From assembly GCA_002110485.1 (NCBI GenBank), contig MOWL01000025.1:124001-188000 (forward strand): a stretch of DNA of 64,000 nt. Direction: 5' to 3'. A program made the position numbers and the translations under genes. Of the stretch, positions 51,001 to 60,422 are shown piece by piece. This DNA comes from Emergomyces orientalis. Taxonomy: Eukaryota; Ascomycota; Eurotiomycetes; Onygenales; Ajellomycetaceae. The first letter of the stretch is position 1, and each line of letters begins with the position of its first letter. The notes under the pieces were generated by a model. It did no database searches. It was not told the origin of the DNA and saw only the letters and a program-made list of their open reading frames with translations.

Positions 51001-51716
51001 CTTTTTGTTTGTGTCGCATCTAGAGATTGTGTTTACGTATGACAGCTGCAAGGTTGAAGCAACCGAAATGTGTTTGCGGTTCCTTGCAGCATCTACTTGA
51101 GCGCCATTTTCATTGGCAGTTATAATTTACTCTCTATCCGGGATTGAATTCATTGCGCTCAGGTGTAAGTGACATTGAACCTTATCTAGTCTATCTCATC
51201 TTTCAGAGGAGCATGGAACAACTTCTCCCATAACATATTCAGGGAGAGGGGCAAGTGAGAGGCAAAAATAGGCCCTTCAATATACCTATGCACGGTGTGC
51301 GTTACGCATATAATAATAGAAAGGACATTTTACCAACGTAGCAGGGGACGATGTATAGCTACGTCGGCCGGGGACACGTAGCGGTTTGGCATGAAAAGCC
51401 TGGAGTAAACAAAGGGCGTCACATGGGGTGTTCTGCTCGGCTTTTTCATATCCAAAACCTCAACATCCCCCGCTCGCACACTCCTCTTTTTGACATTTCT
51501 ATCTCAGCTCTGTCATCTCGGTCTCTACAACACTTCTATCTGCATTTTACCAAGGCCCAGTCCCGAACTGCTCACTCTCGTTTAGCAAATTTGCTTTCTT
51601 TTCGAAAGATAACTTTTGTCATCTCCTGGAGCTCTTCAGGGGTAGTCTCTCGCTTGTCTCGGTTCCTTCCCCTAAGCTACTTCTTATATTCCTTTTCCAA
51701 ACACCCATCATTCATT

Positions 51717-53737
51717 ATGCGTGTCCAGGCCGCAATTGGAGCGGCATTCGTTGCCCTGGCTGTTGGGGCTCGTTTGCCTCGAAGGTACGTTGACGCTTGC
51801 TACTGCCTTCGTTTAGTTATTTCGTCGTTGGCCATGTAAAACTCACGGTTGCATTCACATTCTATACGCGCTCTACCACCACTTTTCAGTGCGGACAGCG
51901 CGCCCCGTTTCCATTGGGCAAGTAGAGTGATATCTGCTCTACGGAGTTGACATACTCTCCCATTGATGGCATCTCTTTGAAAAATTTTCCCGATTCGTTC
52001 TATTGGTCTTCAGCTACGTCTGGTTCTTTGGCGCGCGTACTACCAGCTAACATAAAATACCTATAGCTGGAATGATAAAAATGACCATATTTTAACTATT
52101 ACGACAACTGTTCCCCCAAAATTCTGTGCGTCTGCCGAAATGAATACATATGACCCGGTTGTTACCATTACAACGACTTTTCCTCCCAAAACCTGCCCGT
52201 CTCCAGAGTCCCAGCTTTTAACCACGACAGTCACGGAAACAGTCTATATTACTCTTACTCTCTATACTTCGCCTGTCAGCGCCACGACTAGTTTAGCACC
52301 TAAGGACGGTCCTAGCTGCGCGGCTTCAAAGGGTGAATTAACGACTACTGAAGAAACATTGGTGACCTACATGAAGACCGCTGCGAGATTTGAGACAAAA
52401 CCTGCCGTCACCAATGCGGGTGGCAATGATGCCTCATCACAACAATCAACTCTCACGATGACGGTTTACCCAATCCCAGTTTCAGAGTATACGATAATAG
52501 TTACTTCAGTTTCGACTGAAATGATTACCTTAACCTTGACTGATGCCCCGTCGTCAACTAATTTACCAGAAAAGCCGGTGCCACCGCCCCCTTCCATTGA
52601 AGCTGATAGTAGCGCTCAAGCATCTCATATATCAGCCATTCCATCGGCTCTAATAGGCATTTCAGCTATTCTATCCATCCCGTCAACTCTATCCACTCCA
52701 GCCACGCCTATTACAGCGTTTTTTCCAACCACCCTCTCCGCTGTTCCTTCTAAACCATATGGCCCTAGTGGGTGGAATTTCACAAATTCAGCGACCGCTA
52801 CAGCCCAAGGCGCCGGCGTGCAGGCCGTTTCTGGGTGCGTAAACCCTGGGTCCTCCAGGCCAGCTATTGTATCTATACGCAAAAGACAGGTCGGGGCAAT
52901 GGTTACAGCAACTATCAACGGCCAGATTGTCTCATGGATCAACAAATGGGACGGTGGTGCTCTACCTTCCCCGTCAGCTTCAACCAGGACCTCTATAATG
53001 GACATCACTCGATCAATTGGTACACCCTCATCGACTCCAACAATGTGTGGAGAATCAGGTGAATTTACAATGGATGTAAGTACATATATACATTTTATAC
53101 TACATTTCTTTATTAGCAGCAGTGCTCAGTTGTTAATCAACTTCAGTTTGACGCCTTGCCGAGATTTTCACCAAGTAATAACAACACTGCTTCGTTTCCT
53201 CCAATCTTCAACCCATATAACCATTTATTCTTTTCCGACGGATGGTCTTACGGCCCTCCGCCAACCGAGCCATATCCTCCCACTTCCAACCCTCATATAG
53301 GAATCTACGTCCCTGACAAGAATAAAGATAATCGTGGTTCTCCGTACGCGGGATTGCTATCTGGAGGCGAATTTGGCGCAGGGCCCCGTAGTAACCTGAA
53401 CACTTTCTGGTTTGATGCTTACTCTGTCTATTTTGGGTGCGACAACGGCTCTGCCAATACAACTTGTGCAGTTATGGTGTCGGCAGTCAGGTATTCAACC
53501 AAAACCAACACAGAAGAGGCTGCTGGAACGCGTAAATTTACCCTCCCACCGTGCCCGGGCTACAAAAGCTGTACCCTTTCTCCACTGGATTTTGGAGACA
53601 GTTTCCGTGCAATTAGCGGTCTACAATTTTCGGCGTCCGTCCAGGGTAAACCTGTCATTTTGTTTGTTGACGATATCAAAATGAATTGGTATAACAACAC
53701 CTGTGCTGCCGGTTTAGAGCGTCTGCGTTCTCGTTGA
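51717..53737 (+). CDS. Secreted Thr/Ser/Pro-rich protein with DUF7371-like domain
   Basis: Three-exon model: 51717-51784, 52067-53075 and 53147-53737. Introns of 282 and 71 nt join in phase, giving about 555 residues. The N-terminus MRVQAAIGAAFVALAVG is a signal peptide. The middle is a long Thr/Ser/Pro-rich stalk beginning with two related TITTT(V/F)PPK repeats, likely O-glycosylated, with a dibasic RKRQVG site near residue 293 that could be cut by a Kex2-type protease. The C-terminal ~200 residues form a compact domain with FNPYNHLFFSDGWSYGPPP, GEFGAGPRSNLNTFWFDAYS, paired cysteines and a terminal NNTCAAGL segment. From memory this resembles the fungal DUF7371 domain of secreted proteins in Onygenales and Eurotiales. 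A cell-wall or extracellular role is inferred. The 282-nt first intron is long for this window and might hide a small exon. Confidence 0.8.
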
Positions 53738-54453
53738 TATGGTTTTCTGAATCTGTCGCGAGAACAAAGTGGAGCATGGATGCAAGGGTCAGGGTTGAGC
53801 AAATGTATTTGTATGGAATGATTTTCTTCGTTTAAGCTGTTTCGAAGTATTATAATATTTAATGTCTGGTTTTCAGGGGGAGGCATGTTTTTGACTTGAT
53901 TTCAATGCGTACTTTCGAGGGTAAACCGGAACGAAAAAGCCATGGAGGGATTGTTCCTTTCCGCCGACTGATAGGTTGAACGTATTTGACGATGTCAGAC
54001 AATGTCAGAATAATATTAGCAAGCTACTCATTTGCAGAGTAAATACCGCTTCAACCAAAACTCAGATTTACCAGTGATTAGTACAACCTTCACGTACGGC
54101 TCTCATGCAAATTTTTATTGCGAAATTCGCCCGGTTTGCACCCTGTAATCAACCGTGCAGGCAGCGGTCTTCTCCCGGAGTTCGGAAATACGTCCTGCCG
54201 AATAACCGCCGCCGCCCTCTGACGTCGTCAATCTTGGTTCCGATTTACCCGCTGTGAAAATCTGTCCATCCCGCACCCAAATAAATATTCATGAACAATC
54301 TGATCTCCGTGATTGTGGTGTCCTGACTGCCATCAAGGTGGCTGTCCCTTTTGAGCGATGATTGATCGCCCTCATCAATCCAATTCCGCGCGCATGCTTT
54401 GAGGCCTTAGTCTTTTCGGGCAAAACGGCCGCCTTCCCCTCTCGTTATCAGCC
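53738..54453. other. Intergenic, promoter of DUF2434 gene
   Basis: About 700 bases without a gene. It holds the 3' flank of the DUF7371-like gene and the 5' flank of the next. A CAAT-like sequence and the GACGTCGTC stretch near 54220 are seen but not assigned. Confidence 0.35.
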
Positions 54454-56118
54454 ATGCCTCTCTTTCAGGTAAAGGAACTTTTGCAGTTCCCCCAAAACGG
54501 AGACAATGCTACGGACACGGTGATCAATAATATCCACTTCAATCGGACTGCCTTAAACCATTTTAACTATACCCTCTATTCAAATCGGACACTGTCGAAT
54601 GGCTCGAACTGTTGGCTTTCATTCGATATCTACAAGCCTTCTATGCTATCAAACGGAACATTTATTAATGGCACCTCTTGTTATTCCCCGATTGATGGCC
54701 TCGAGGCAAGGGGGAGTACGGGGATCGCATTCGCTTCGATGTTTGCGGCGACCATAATGTTCACCTTGATAAATCTGCGGAAACATGGGAAGATGTTTTT
54801 ACCGGCAGAGAAACGATGGAGGGCCGTTGGAAGGAGATGGCAGTGGTACTGGATGCTCTTTGTTGCAACCTGTGGTACGATAAGCTGTTTCATGAGCATT
54901 GATGTCGATCGGAATTATTTGCAAGGACTTGCGCTCTCTCTCCAGAGCTTGTTTTATTATCTGCTCCTGCCTGGGCTGCTGGCTGCAGTATGGGAAGGAG
55001 TAAGGCACTGGTACGCACTTAAATCTACATATACAAATGATTATATTTTGCGTGTATTCGTAAAGAATTTGATGGCGGCTAACAACTTCAAATATAGGGG
55101 CTCATGGCAGGAACGGCAGATATGCGACCGTGACATCTTTGCGTTCTCTGAAGCTTCCACAAGGGAAAAGCAGGAATTCTACATGCCACTGATATTCTAC
55201 TTATTCGCTTGGCTTAACTTCTTCATGGTCATTCCCAGGAGCTGGAACGCAATCCAAAAACAACGCAGCTACGACCAAACAATGAGCATAGCCAAGCCAT
55301 CCGCGACAGATGGGCGCTTTAAAGCGGGGAGTATCATTGCAGTCGTATGCTTAGGTATCATATGTTACAGCCTTGGGCATAGCGTCTATCGATATAAAGA
55401 GCGACCGGCAAACCGGCTTCGTCTGATGACATTCTATTTAAGCTCTGCGCCCTTGAAATTCATCATCTGCATTATTCTAACTGGTCTCCGTGTCGGGTTT
55501 GGTGTTGCCTCTACATTCTCATGGGATATTTCCCCGGTTAAATACGACGGCAATGCTGGTTGGCTCTATGGTCTTGGCTATGCACCCCCACTGCTCATCC
55601 TCGTTGTTCTGAACATATGGGGTTACATCGATCCCAATGAAGACAAGGCGCTCATTGAGCAACGTCGTGAACGCGGGCGCACAATCGATGCTGAGCTTGG
55701 TATTGAAGCCGGAAAGAGAAAACCGGCCTGGTGGCGCCGATTGCACCCTGATTTTCAGAACGTTTCTGGCAGCGATCCCAACGCGAGGTTAAAAGCCTTG
55801 ACTACAGAAATCGGAGGCGGAAGGCCTACACAAAAGAATTTGGAGCGCTATATTGAAATGGGAACTATCTCTGCGGGAAAGTCGAATCAGGAGGGTAAGG
55901 ACGGCAATATGAACAATGCGAAGAACCCAAGCAGAGTTATACAAAATGATCAATTTACGGACCCGGGCTCAAGGACTGATAATACTAATTTGTTGAGCCC
56001 GAGAGATCAGACAATGCGCCCTCCAAGCAGGTCGGGGAGCCAGGCCACACTGTCATCTGGAGAAACCTTGACCCAACCTCAACCTCCTCAAAAAGTAAGG
56101 AGTATGTTGGATATCTGA
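54454..56118 (+). CDS. DUF2434 multi-spanning membrane protein
   Basis: The ORF runs uninterrupted over 1665 nt, but a GTACGC donor at 55011, a GCTAAC branch site and an ATATAG acceptor at 55097 define an 87-nt intron that is a multiple of three and lacks stops. Splicing it (exons 54454-55010 and 55098-56118) joins VRHW directly to GSWQERQ and gives about 525 residues. The N-terminal ~85 residues are rich in N-glycosylation sequons (NAT, NRT, NYT, NGS, NGT) and probably face the lumen or outside. About seven hydrophobic segments follow. The C-terminal ~140 residues are a polar, charged cytosolic tail. The conserved start MPLFQVKELLQFPQNGDN and the PNEDK(A)LI..RRERG segment after the last helix match the fungal DUF2434 family as I recall it. 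No function is established for that family. Confidence 0.82.
   Translation: MPLFQVKELLQFPQNGDNATDTVINNIHFNRTALNHFNYTLYSNRTLSNGSNCWLSFDIYKPSMLSNGTFINGTSCYSPIDGLEARGSTGIAFASMFAATIMFTLINLRKHGKMFLPAEKRWRAVGRRWQWYWMLFVATCGTISCFMSIDVDRNYLQGLALSLQSLFYYLLLPGLLAAVWEGVRHWYALKSTYTNDYILRVFVKNLMAANNFKYRGSWQERQICDRDIFAFSEASTREKQEFYMPLIFYLFAWLNFFMVIPRSWNAIQKQRSYDQTMSIAKPSATDGRFKAGSIIAVVCLGIICYSLGHSVYRYKERPANRLRLMTFYLSSAPLKFIICIILTGLRVGFGVASTFSWDISPVKYDGNAGWLYGLGYAPPLLILVVLNIWGYIDPNEDKALIEQRRERGRTIDAELGIEAGKRKPAWWRRLHPDFQNVSGSDPNARLKALTTEIGGGRPTQKNLERYIEMGTISAGKSNQEGKDGNMNNAKNPSRVIQNDQFTDPGSRTDNTNLLSPRDQTMRPPSRSGSQATLSSGETLTQPQPPQKVRSMLDI
55011..55097 (+). other. Stop-free 87-nt intron (length multiple of three)
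   Basis: Starts GTACGC, ends ATATAG, with GCTAAC about 17 nt before the acceptor. Retention would insert 29 residues without breaking the frame, so naive ORF calling includes it in the protein. Confidence 0.75.
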
Positions 56119-58835
56119 GCAATATTTTTGGCCTCTCATTTAAATTATCATTTTCCTACTTCCATTTATTTTTGTTCTCACGTTCGGATTTTTTGGACTT
56201 TCTAGAACTTTTCCAAAGGTTCATTACTGCATTCCGGAAAGCTTGGCGAAATTCAGGGCTTGAGTTTTGGGTAGGGAATTTGATACGAAAAGCAACACCA
56301 ATTTTAATCGCGATACGCGTGACGGAAGCGCGCACGAAGCAGAAACAATTTCCAAACATTTACATTATTACACGTTGAGGTTGGATCGTCCACACCTATG
56401 TTTACGACATAATTAATGATCGATACACGATAACCCTGTTTTTGAGCCGTGAGGAGACCAATGAAGTGTGGTATTTTTCATGCTTCCTGGCTTATTTTGG
56501 GAATATGGGTTTATTTCTGTCATCTTAGACTCTGCTCAAATTGTCGTGCGGCGCTAAATTGATTTACTGCTCTCTAAATTTGGATCTTTTATCTTTTTGC
56601 ATTATATTCACTTCTTATTTTCCTTGGAGAATTATATCATGAAGCACAAATAAGCGTCAAGACAGCATTTTAAAGATTTCTATTTCATTCATTCACTCCT
56701 AGCCCTAATAAAAAAATTAGTTCCGACCAGGATTCAAATGTGTATGTTAGCTTACGAAAGACAGTTGTATTTGCCAGATGTCATCTTTCTCAAATAAACA
56801 CAGTATTATTTTCACGGTTGATACCTCACTTATCAGATTCAGCACCAGCATTTCTGGAAGAATAGCTCAATTCCAATGTTGCGAAAGTCCATTCACACTC
56901 CCTCCCTCAAGATGTGGGTCCTTTAAATAGACAGGTCCATGGAGAATAAAATAAGCCTTTACAAACCCATGCGGCCCTCCATTATTCGCCAGAAGTGCGA
57001 AGCTACGCCGACTTCTTGCTACTAGACAGGGATAAGCAATTGACCTAAGAAACTTTCTAGAAATCTCCGACCTCTCTTGGCAAGGGTTTGGGTTCCGCTC
57101 TGAGGTTTGGTGTTTCGTGTTTAACCTCTTTTTTTTGGGGCCGCCGCTGGAGTTAAGGTTTTCCTTGGCTGAGTACGGAGTACGTCTCTCCCCTGTCCTT
57201 CTTCTGGCTCCTTCAGGATCTCTTTCGTTGAAGGCCCTTGCATGCACAAGGATCAACAAGACTGGCCCCAATAGGCAATTCGTGTTCGGTCAGTTTAATC
57301 CTACCGACCAGTCTTGGGTGCATTATGGGTGCTTACCCAATGCTTACTGACATTGATTGACACTTTTGTCACCCCCCATGCGCCATATCCGTACTTGGCG
57401 CGGAGATATCGGCTGATATCGGGCTTCGCCTCTCTTGCTTGCAGCCGTATAGTTAAATCCATAACATGTAACTGCTGGATGTTTGCCATCCCGGAGCAAG
57501 TTACCTCCTCAGGTAGGTAATTTTCTTTTTGTCAACGGAATAAAGCAATTCCAATCCCTGTACGAGCACATAAAACAGGAATTAATAATGTGTTACACAT
57601 ATGGGCTTCTGCGTACAAAAATGGGGTTGCTAGGGATCTTCATGGAATTAATTATATAAGCTTAAATAACGTTTCGCATTCGCGAAGCGGTGTGAATGGA
57701 CGAAATAAGCATGTTTGCAAAAATACAAGAGGATTGTAAGTATGGGGTGAGAGAGCAGAAGTAGCTAATGTACCCGAGGAACAAGACCCTGAGGCTCTGA
57801 GGTTGCGGTTTGCTATGGAGAGAGATGCCATCAAATTTTCCATTGGCCTATTTGCGCCGGGCTGATACTGAGCCGTTTACGGACCAATGGCGCGCCATAC
57901 GGACGTAATTTTAGATTGGGCATCCCAGCCCTGTTGAAATCCATTCAATTGCTAGACAGACCATGTAACTTTACGCTTACATGGAGATGGTCGACTCCTT
58001 TTTGACTCTTACCAATTGCCCAAACAAAGCCTATCCATAGCAATTACGCAGCTGATTGCTCTAATCGTAAACCTCGAATAGGGTTTTTCCGCCTCATATC
58101 GCATGCGCCCCTGGCAGGTGTAGTATCGTTAGTACTACCGAATGCAATCGGGGGGCTGCAGCTGGAGGAAAGAGAGAAGCTCTAAATATGGACGATGACA
58201 GGAGGGAAAACATGTCAAGCTGCCAACACTGCATTAGACATATTGTTGGGGCAATCTGACATATAATCGTAGGGTGAAAACAAAAAGAAAATTCTTTGAG
58301 CTTGGTTTCATTGAGAGCACCGTTGATGGCACCCCAGCGAAAGAAAAAGCTAAAAAAGCGAAAATGATTTTGAACATTCCTTTCTCAATATTGAGGTAGG
58401 TTAAGCGCGCATAAATAATAGTGGCAACAGTAGTAAATATGAAAACAAGATAAAATGCGGGCTCAGCAAGTGAGTGATAATAATAACAATGATGATGATG
58501 AGGATGATGATAATGATCAAAAAAGACACCCTAGCCAGCCCGATTTTGGTCCATTTCCCATGTAAAATTTAGTTTCCCAACCCCAGTTCCGAATGCACCC
58601 ATGGGCAGTTTTCAAAACTACCATTTTCCGTAAATATAAAAACCCGCCCAATCCGCAAAACGCCCACGCAATACTGTAACAAAAAACGAACCGAGAAAAA
58701 CGGACATTTCTGTAAGGTCGATAAAACACACAATTTTCGAGAAAGCCAGTCTGAAAATGTGCGCGTAAATGTTAAAAGTCGGTAAATTATACATCCCTGC
58801 AGTAAATATCTCATATTTGATCAACTATAGATTAA
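56119..58835. other. Intergenic between converging DUF2434 gene and WOPR regulator
   Basis: About 2.7 kb with no recognisable gene. It has AT-rich 3' flanks, a TACGGAGTAC motif at 57174-57183, and an AAT/GAT microsatellite near 58477-58517 in what is probably the 3' UTR region of the regulator. Confidence 0.45.
58477..58517. repeat. GAT/AAT trinucleotide microsatellite
   Basis: Imperfect run of AAT, GAT and GAG triplets, downstream of the minus-strand regulator stop codon and probably within its 3' UTR. Confidence 0.7.
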
Positions 58836-60215
58836 TCAGGCAGTGAAGACTTTATCGAGTTGCCGTAACGCCCTCATATCTTCCCCAAATCCGATTTTTT
58901 CACTGGGGATGTCTTTCGGTCCATCATCGGAGCCTCTGTGGTGTTTTGGACTTCTGCTACCTCTGCCATTTGGTTGAACCTGTGGCTTCGGTCCGTCAAG
59001 GATATTTGACAAGCTACCCGCCGGAGCAAGGGTTGATGGAGGGGGAGGTCCGTTCATAAGTGCGTTGATGCTCGGAACCGTTGTGGCAGATGAGGATGAT
59101 ATGGTGCTGTTATTGTTTGCTTGGTTGCCATTGCTATGGGGTGGAATGTTCTTCAGTGGAGGGGGGCTGGGCACATGCTTAAGTTGGGCTCCATTTGCGT
59201 GGACGTGACTATGTGGCGAGCCATGAGGGTGGCCGGGAGAGCCCATTCTTGGAGCTCCCATCATAATAGGTGGTTGGGACCTTGGAGATCGACCGGGGTT
59301 ATAAAAAGGGGTAGCTTGTCCACTAACGGGGCCAGGATGCGGTTGCATTGGAGGGGGGAGTGTAGAATCGGCAGCATGGGCCGATCTTTCGTATGGAGCG
59401 GGAAGCTGAGGATGATGCGGGTGCTGGCCATATGGAATGGAGGAATGCCCATCAGGGCCCCCGAGGGGAGGCAAATAGGCAGGATAGGGCATGACGGCAA
59501 CATGTGGTGCGCTTGTAATAGGAGGTGGAGGCCAGTTGTAGGGTGCGGGAGCGTATGATTGAGGGTGTGTAGCACCAGGCCGGGCATAGGGTAGGGAGTG
59601 CGGAGATATTGAAAATCCGGGTCCAGGCATTGGACCACGGGTTACGACGGGCAGATTTTGTTGATCATTAACACTGGATTCGGGATATAAACCTTTTTGC
59701 GGGCGAATATGTCGCAGAGCTGGATCAGTAGACGGCTGATTCAAACCAGGGGCGGTCGGATGAGATCGTGCGTAATAGCTTATTAGATGGAGGTGTTGTC
59801 CGGTAGATGTCGTTATACTGAAGGACTGTTTCATCAATCCATCTGGCTTGTAACGATATCCATCTGGGCCTTCCTCTCCACCTTCTCCGGGATCTTCATC
59901 GCTCCCTCTGTTACTGTCAGGAGTTTTCCCTGCTCTTGAAGCTTGGGTAACATGGCTACCTCCCCTTTTCCCTTCCATTTCTCTGTAGGTCAAGAAGCTT
60001 CCCGATACCCTGCTTGCACTCCATGATTTCCCATCGGTCCATCTTCTCATTCCGGCTTCCCGCTCGTCCCAAACAAAAACGGAACCAGATTTGATCGACT
60101 GCCTTTCCTTCTCTGATAATCTCCTCTGGACGCGGGGCAAAAGGCCGATGCGGCAAGCTTCGAATAAGATGATAGCATCCGCAGGTGTGCGGACATGTCC
60201 GTTATACGTCTCCAT
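58836..60215 (-). CDS. RYP1: WOPR (Gti1/Pac2) transcription factor, RYP1/WOR1-type
   Basis: Single-exon coding region of 459 residues. The N-terminal WOPR domain opens with METYNGHVRTPADAIILFEA and contains LLPRVQRRLSEKERQ, GSVFVWDEREAGMRRWTDGK and ASRVSGSFLTYREMEGKR. After an acidic linker (GSDEDPGEGGEEGPDG), the second conserved WOPR half YRYKPDGLMKQSFSI...LHLISYYA follows. The rest is Pro/His/Gly/Asn-rich and probably disordered. WOPR proteins bind DNA directly and act as morphology switches: Wor1 in Candida, and Ryp1 in Histoplasma, where it is required for yeast-phase growth at 37 degrees. Fungi usually carry two paralogues, the Wor1/Ryp1 type and the Pac2 type. The sequence reads to me as the Ryp1 type, but a tree is needed. 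A very long non-coding upstream region fits a heavily regulated master regulator. Confidence 0.85.
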   Translation of the reverse strand: METYNGHVRTPADAIILFEACRIGLLPRVQRRLSEKERQSIKSGSVFVWDEREAGMRRWTDGKSWSASRVSGSFLTYREMEGKRGGSHVTQASRAGKTPDSNRGSDEDPGEGGEEGPDGYRYKPDGLMKQSFSITTSTGQHLHLISYYARSHPTAPGLNQPSTDPALRHIRPQKGLYPESSVNDQQNLPVVTRGPMPGPGFSISPHSLPYARPGATHPQSYAPAPYNWPPPPITSAPHVAVMPYPAYLPPLGGPDGHSSIPYGQHPHHPQLPAPYERSAHAADSTLPPPMQPHPGPVSGQATPFYNPGRSPRSQPPIMMGAPRMGSPGHPHGSPHSHVHANGAQLKHVPSPPPLKNIPPHSNGNQANNNSTISSSSATTVPSINALMNGPPPPSTLAPAGSLSNILDGPKPQVQPNGRGSRSPKHHRGSDDGPKDIPSEKIGFGEDMRALRQLDKVFTA

Positions 60216-60223
60216 CCCCTCTC

Positions 60224-60280
60224 CTGAACAGTGAAGAAAAAATCGGCTAATACAAACGGCCCGAATAAGGATGTCCTTAC
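60224..60280 (-). other. Candidate 5' UTR intron of the WOPR regulator
   Basis: On the minus strand a GTAAGG donor (60280-60275) is followed after 57 nt by a pyrimidine-rich TTTTTTCTTCACTGTTCAG acceptor ending at 60224, eight bases before the start codon region. Size and signals match the coding introns in this window. Transcript evidence is lacking. Confidence 0.45.
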
Positions 60281-60413
60281 GAATATGGCGTGAGTATGTG
60301 AACGCAAAGAGGCGGGAACAAAGGTAGGAAGGATAAAAATTCTTTTGTCTCTAAACCCGTGGCTGCAATCTTAACCATTAATAATCATGAAGGGAGATTA
60401 GCATTCTATACAT

Positions 60414-60422
60414 CAACTTTAA
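60414..60422 (-). promoter_or_regulatory. Near-consensus WOPR site upstream of the WOPR gene
   Basis: CAACTTTAA on the plus strand, i.e. TTAAAGTTG on the minus strand, one mismatch from TTAAAGTTT. It is about 200 bp upstream of the start codon, where a self-regulatory site would be plausible. WOPR regulators are known to bind their own upstream regions. Confidence 0.3.

Larger units (their letters stand above)
41902..51716. other. Large gene-free interval (about 9.8 kb)
   Basis: No ORF above about 120 codons, no recognisable domain and no convincing chain of spliced exons was found on either strand. The first ~200 bases next to 41901 hold a TAT/TTA microsatellite (about 42016-42037) and should include the transcription factor promoter. 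The interval carries a GTAC-rich cluster (44932-45014), a second one near 47581-47612, a perfect AAACTTTAA site at 44000-44008 and one TACTCCGTA 9-mer (50355-50363). The last ~250 bases before 51717 are CT-rich and look like a promoter and leader. Long non-coding transcripts cannot be excluded. Confidence 0.5.
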
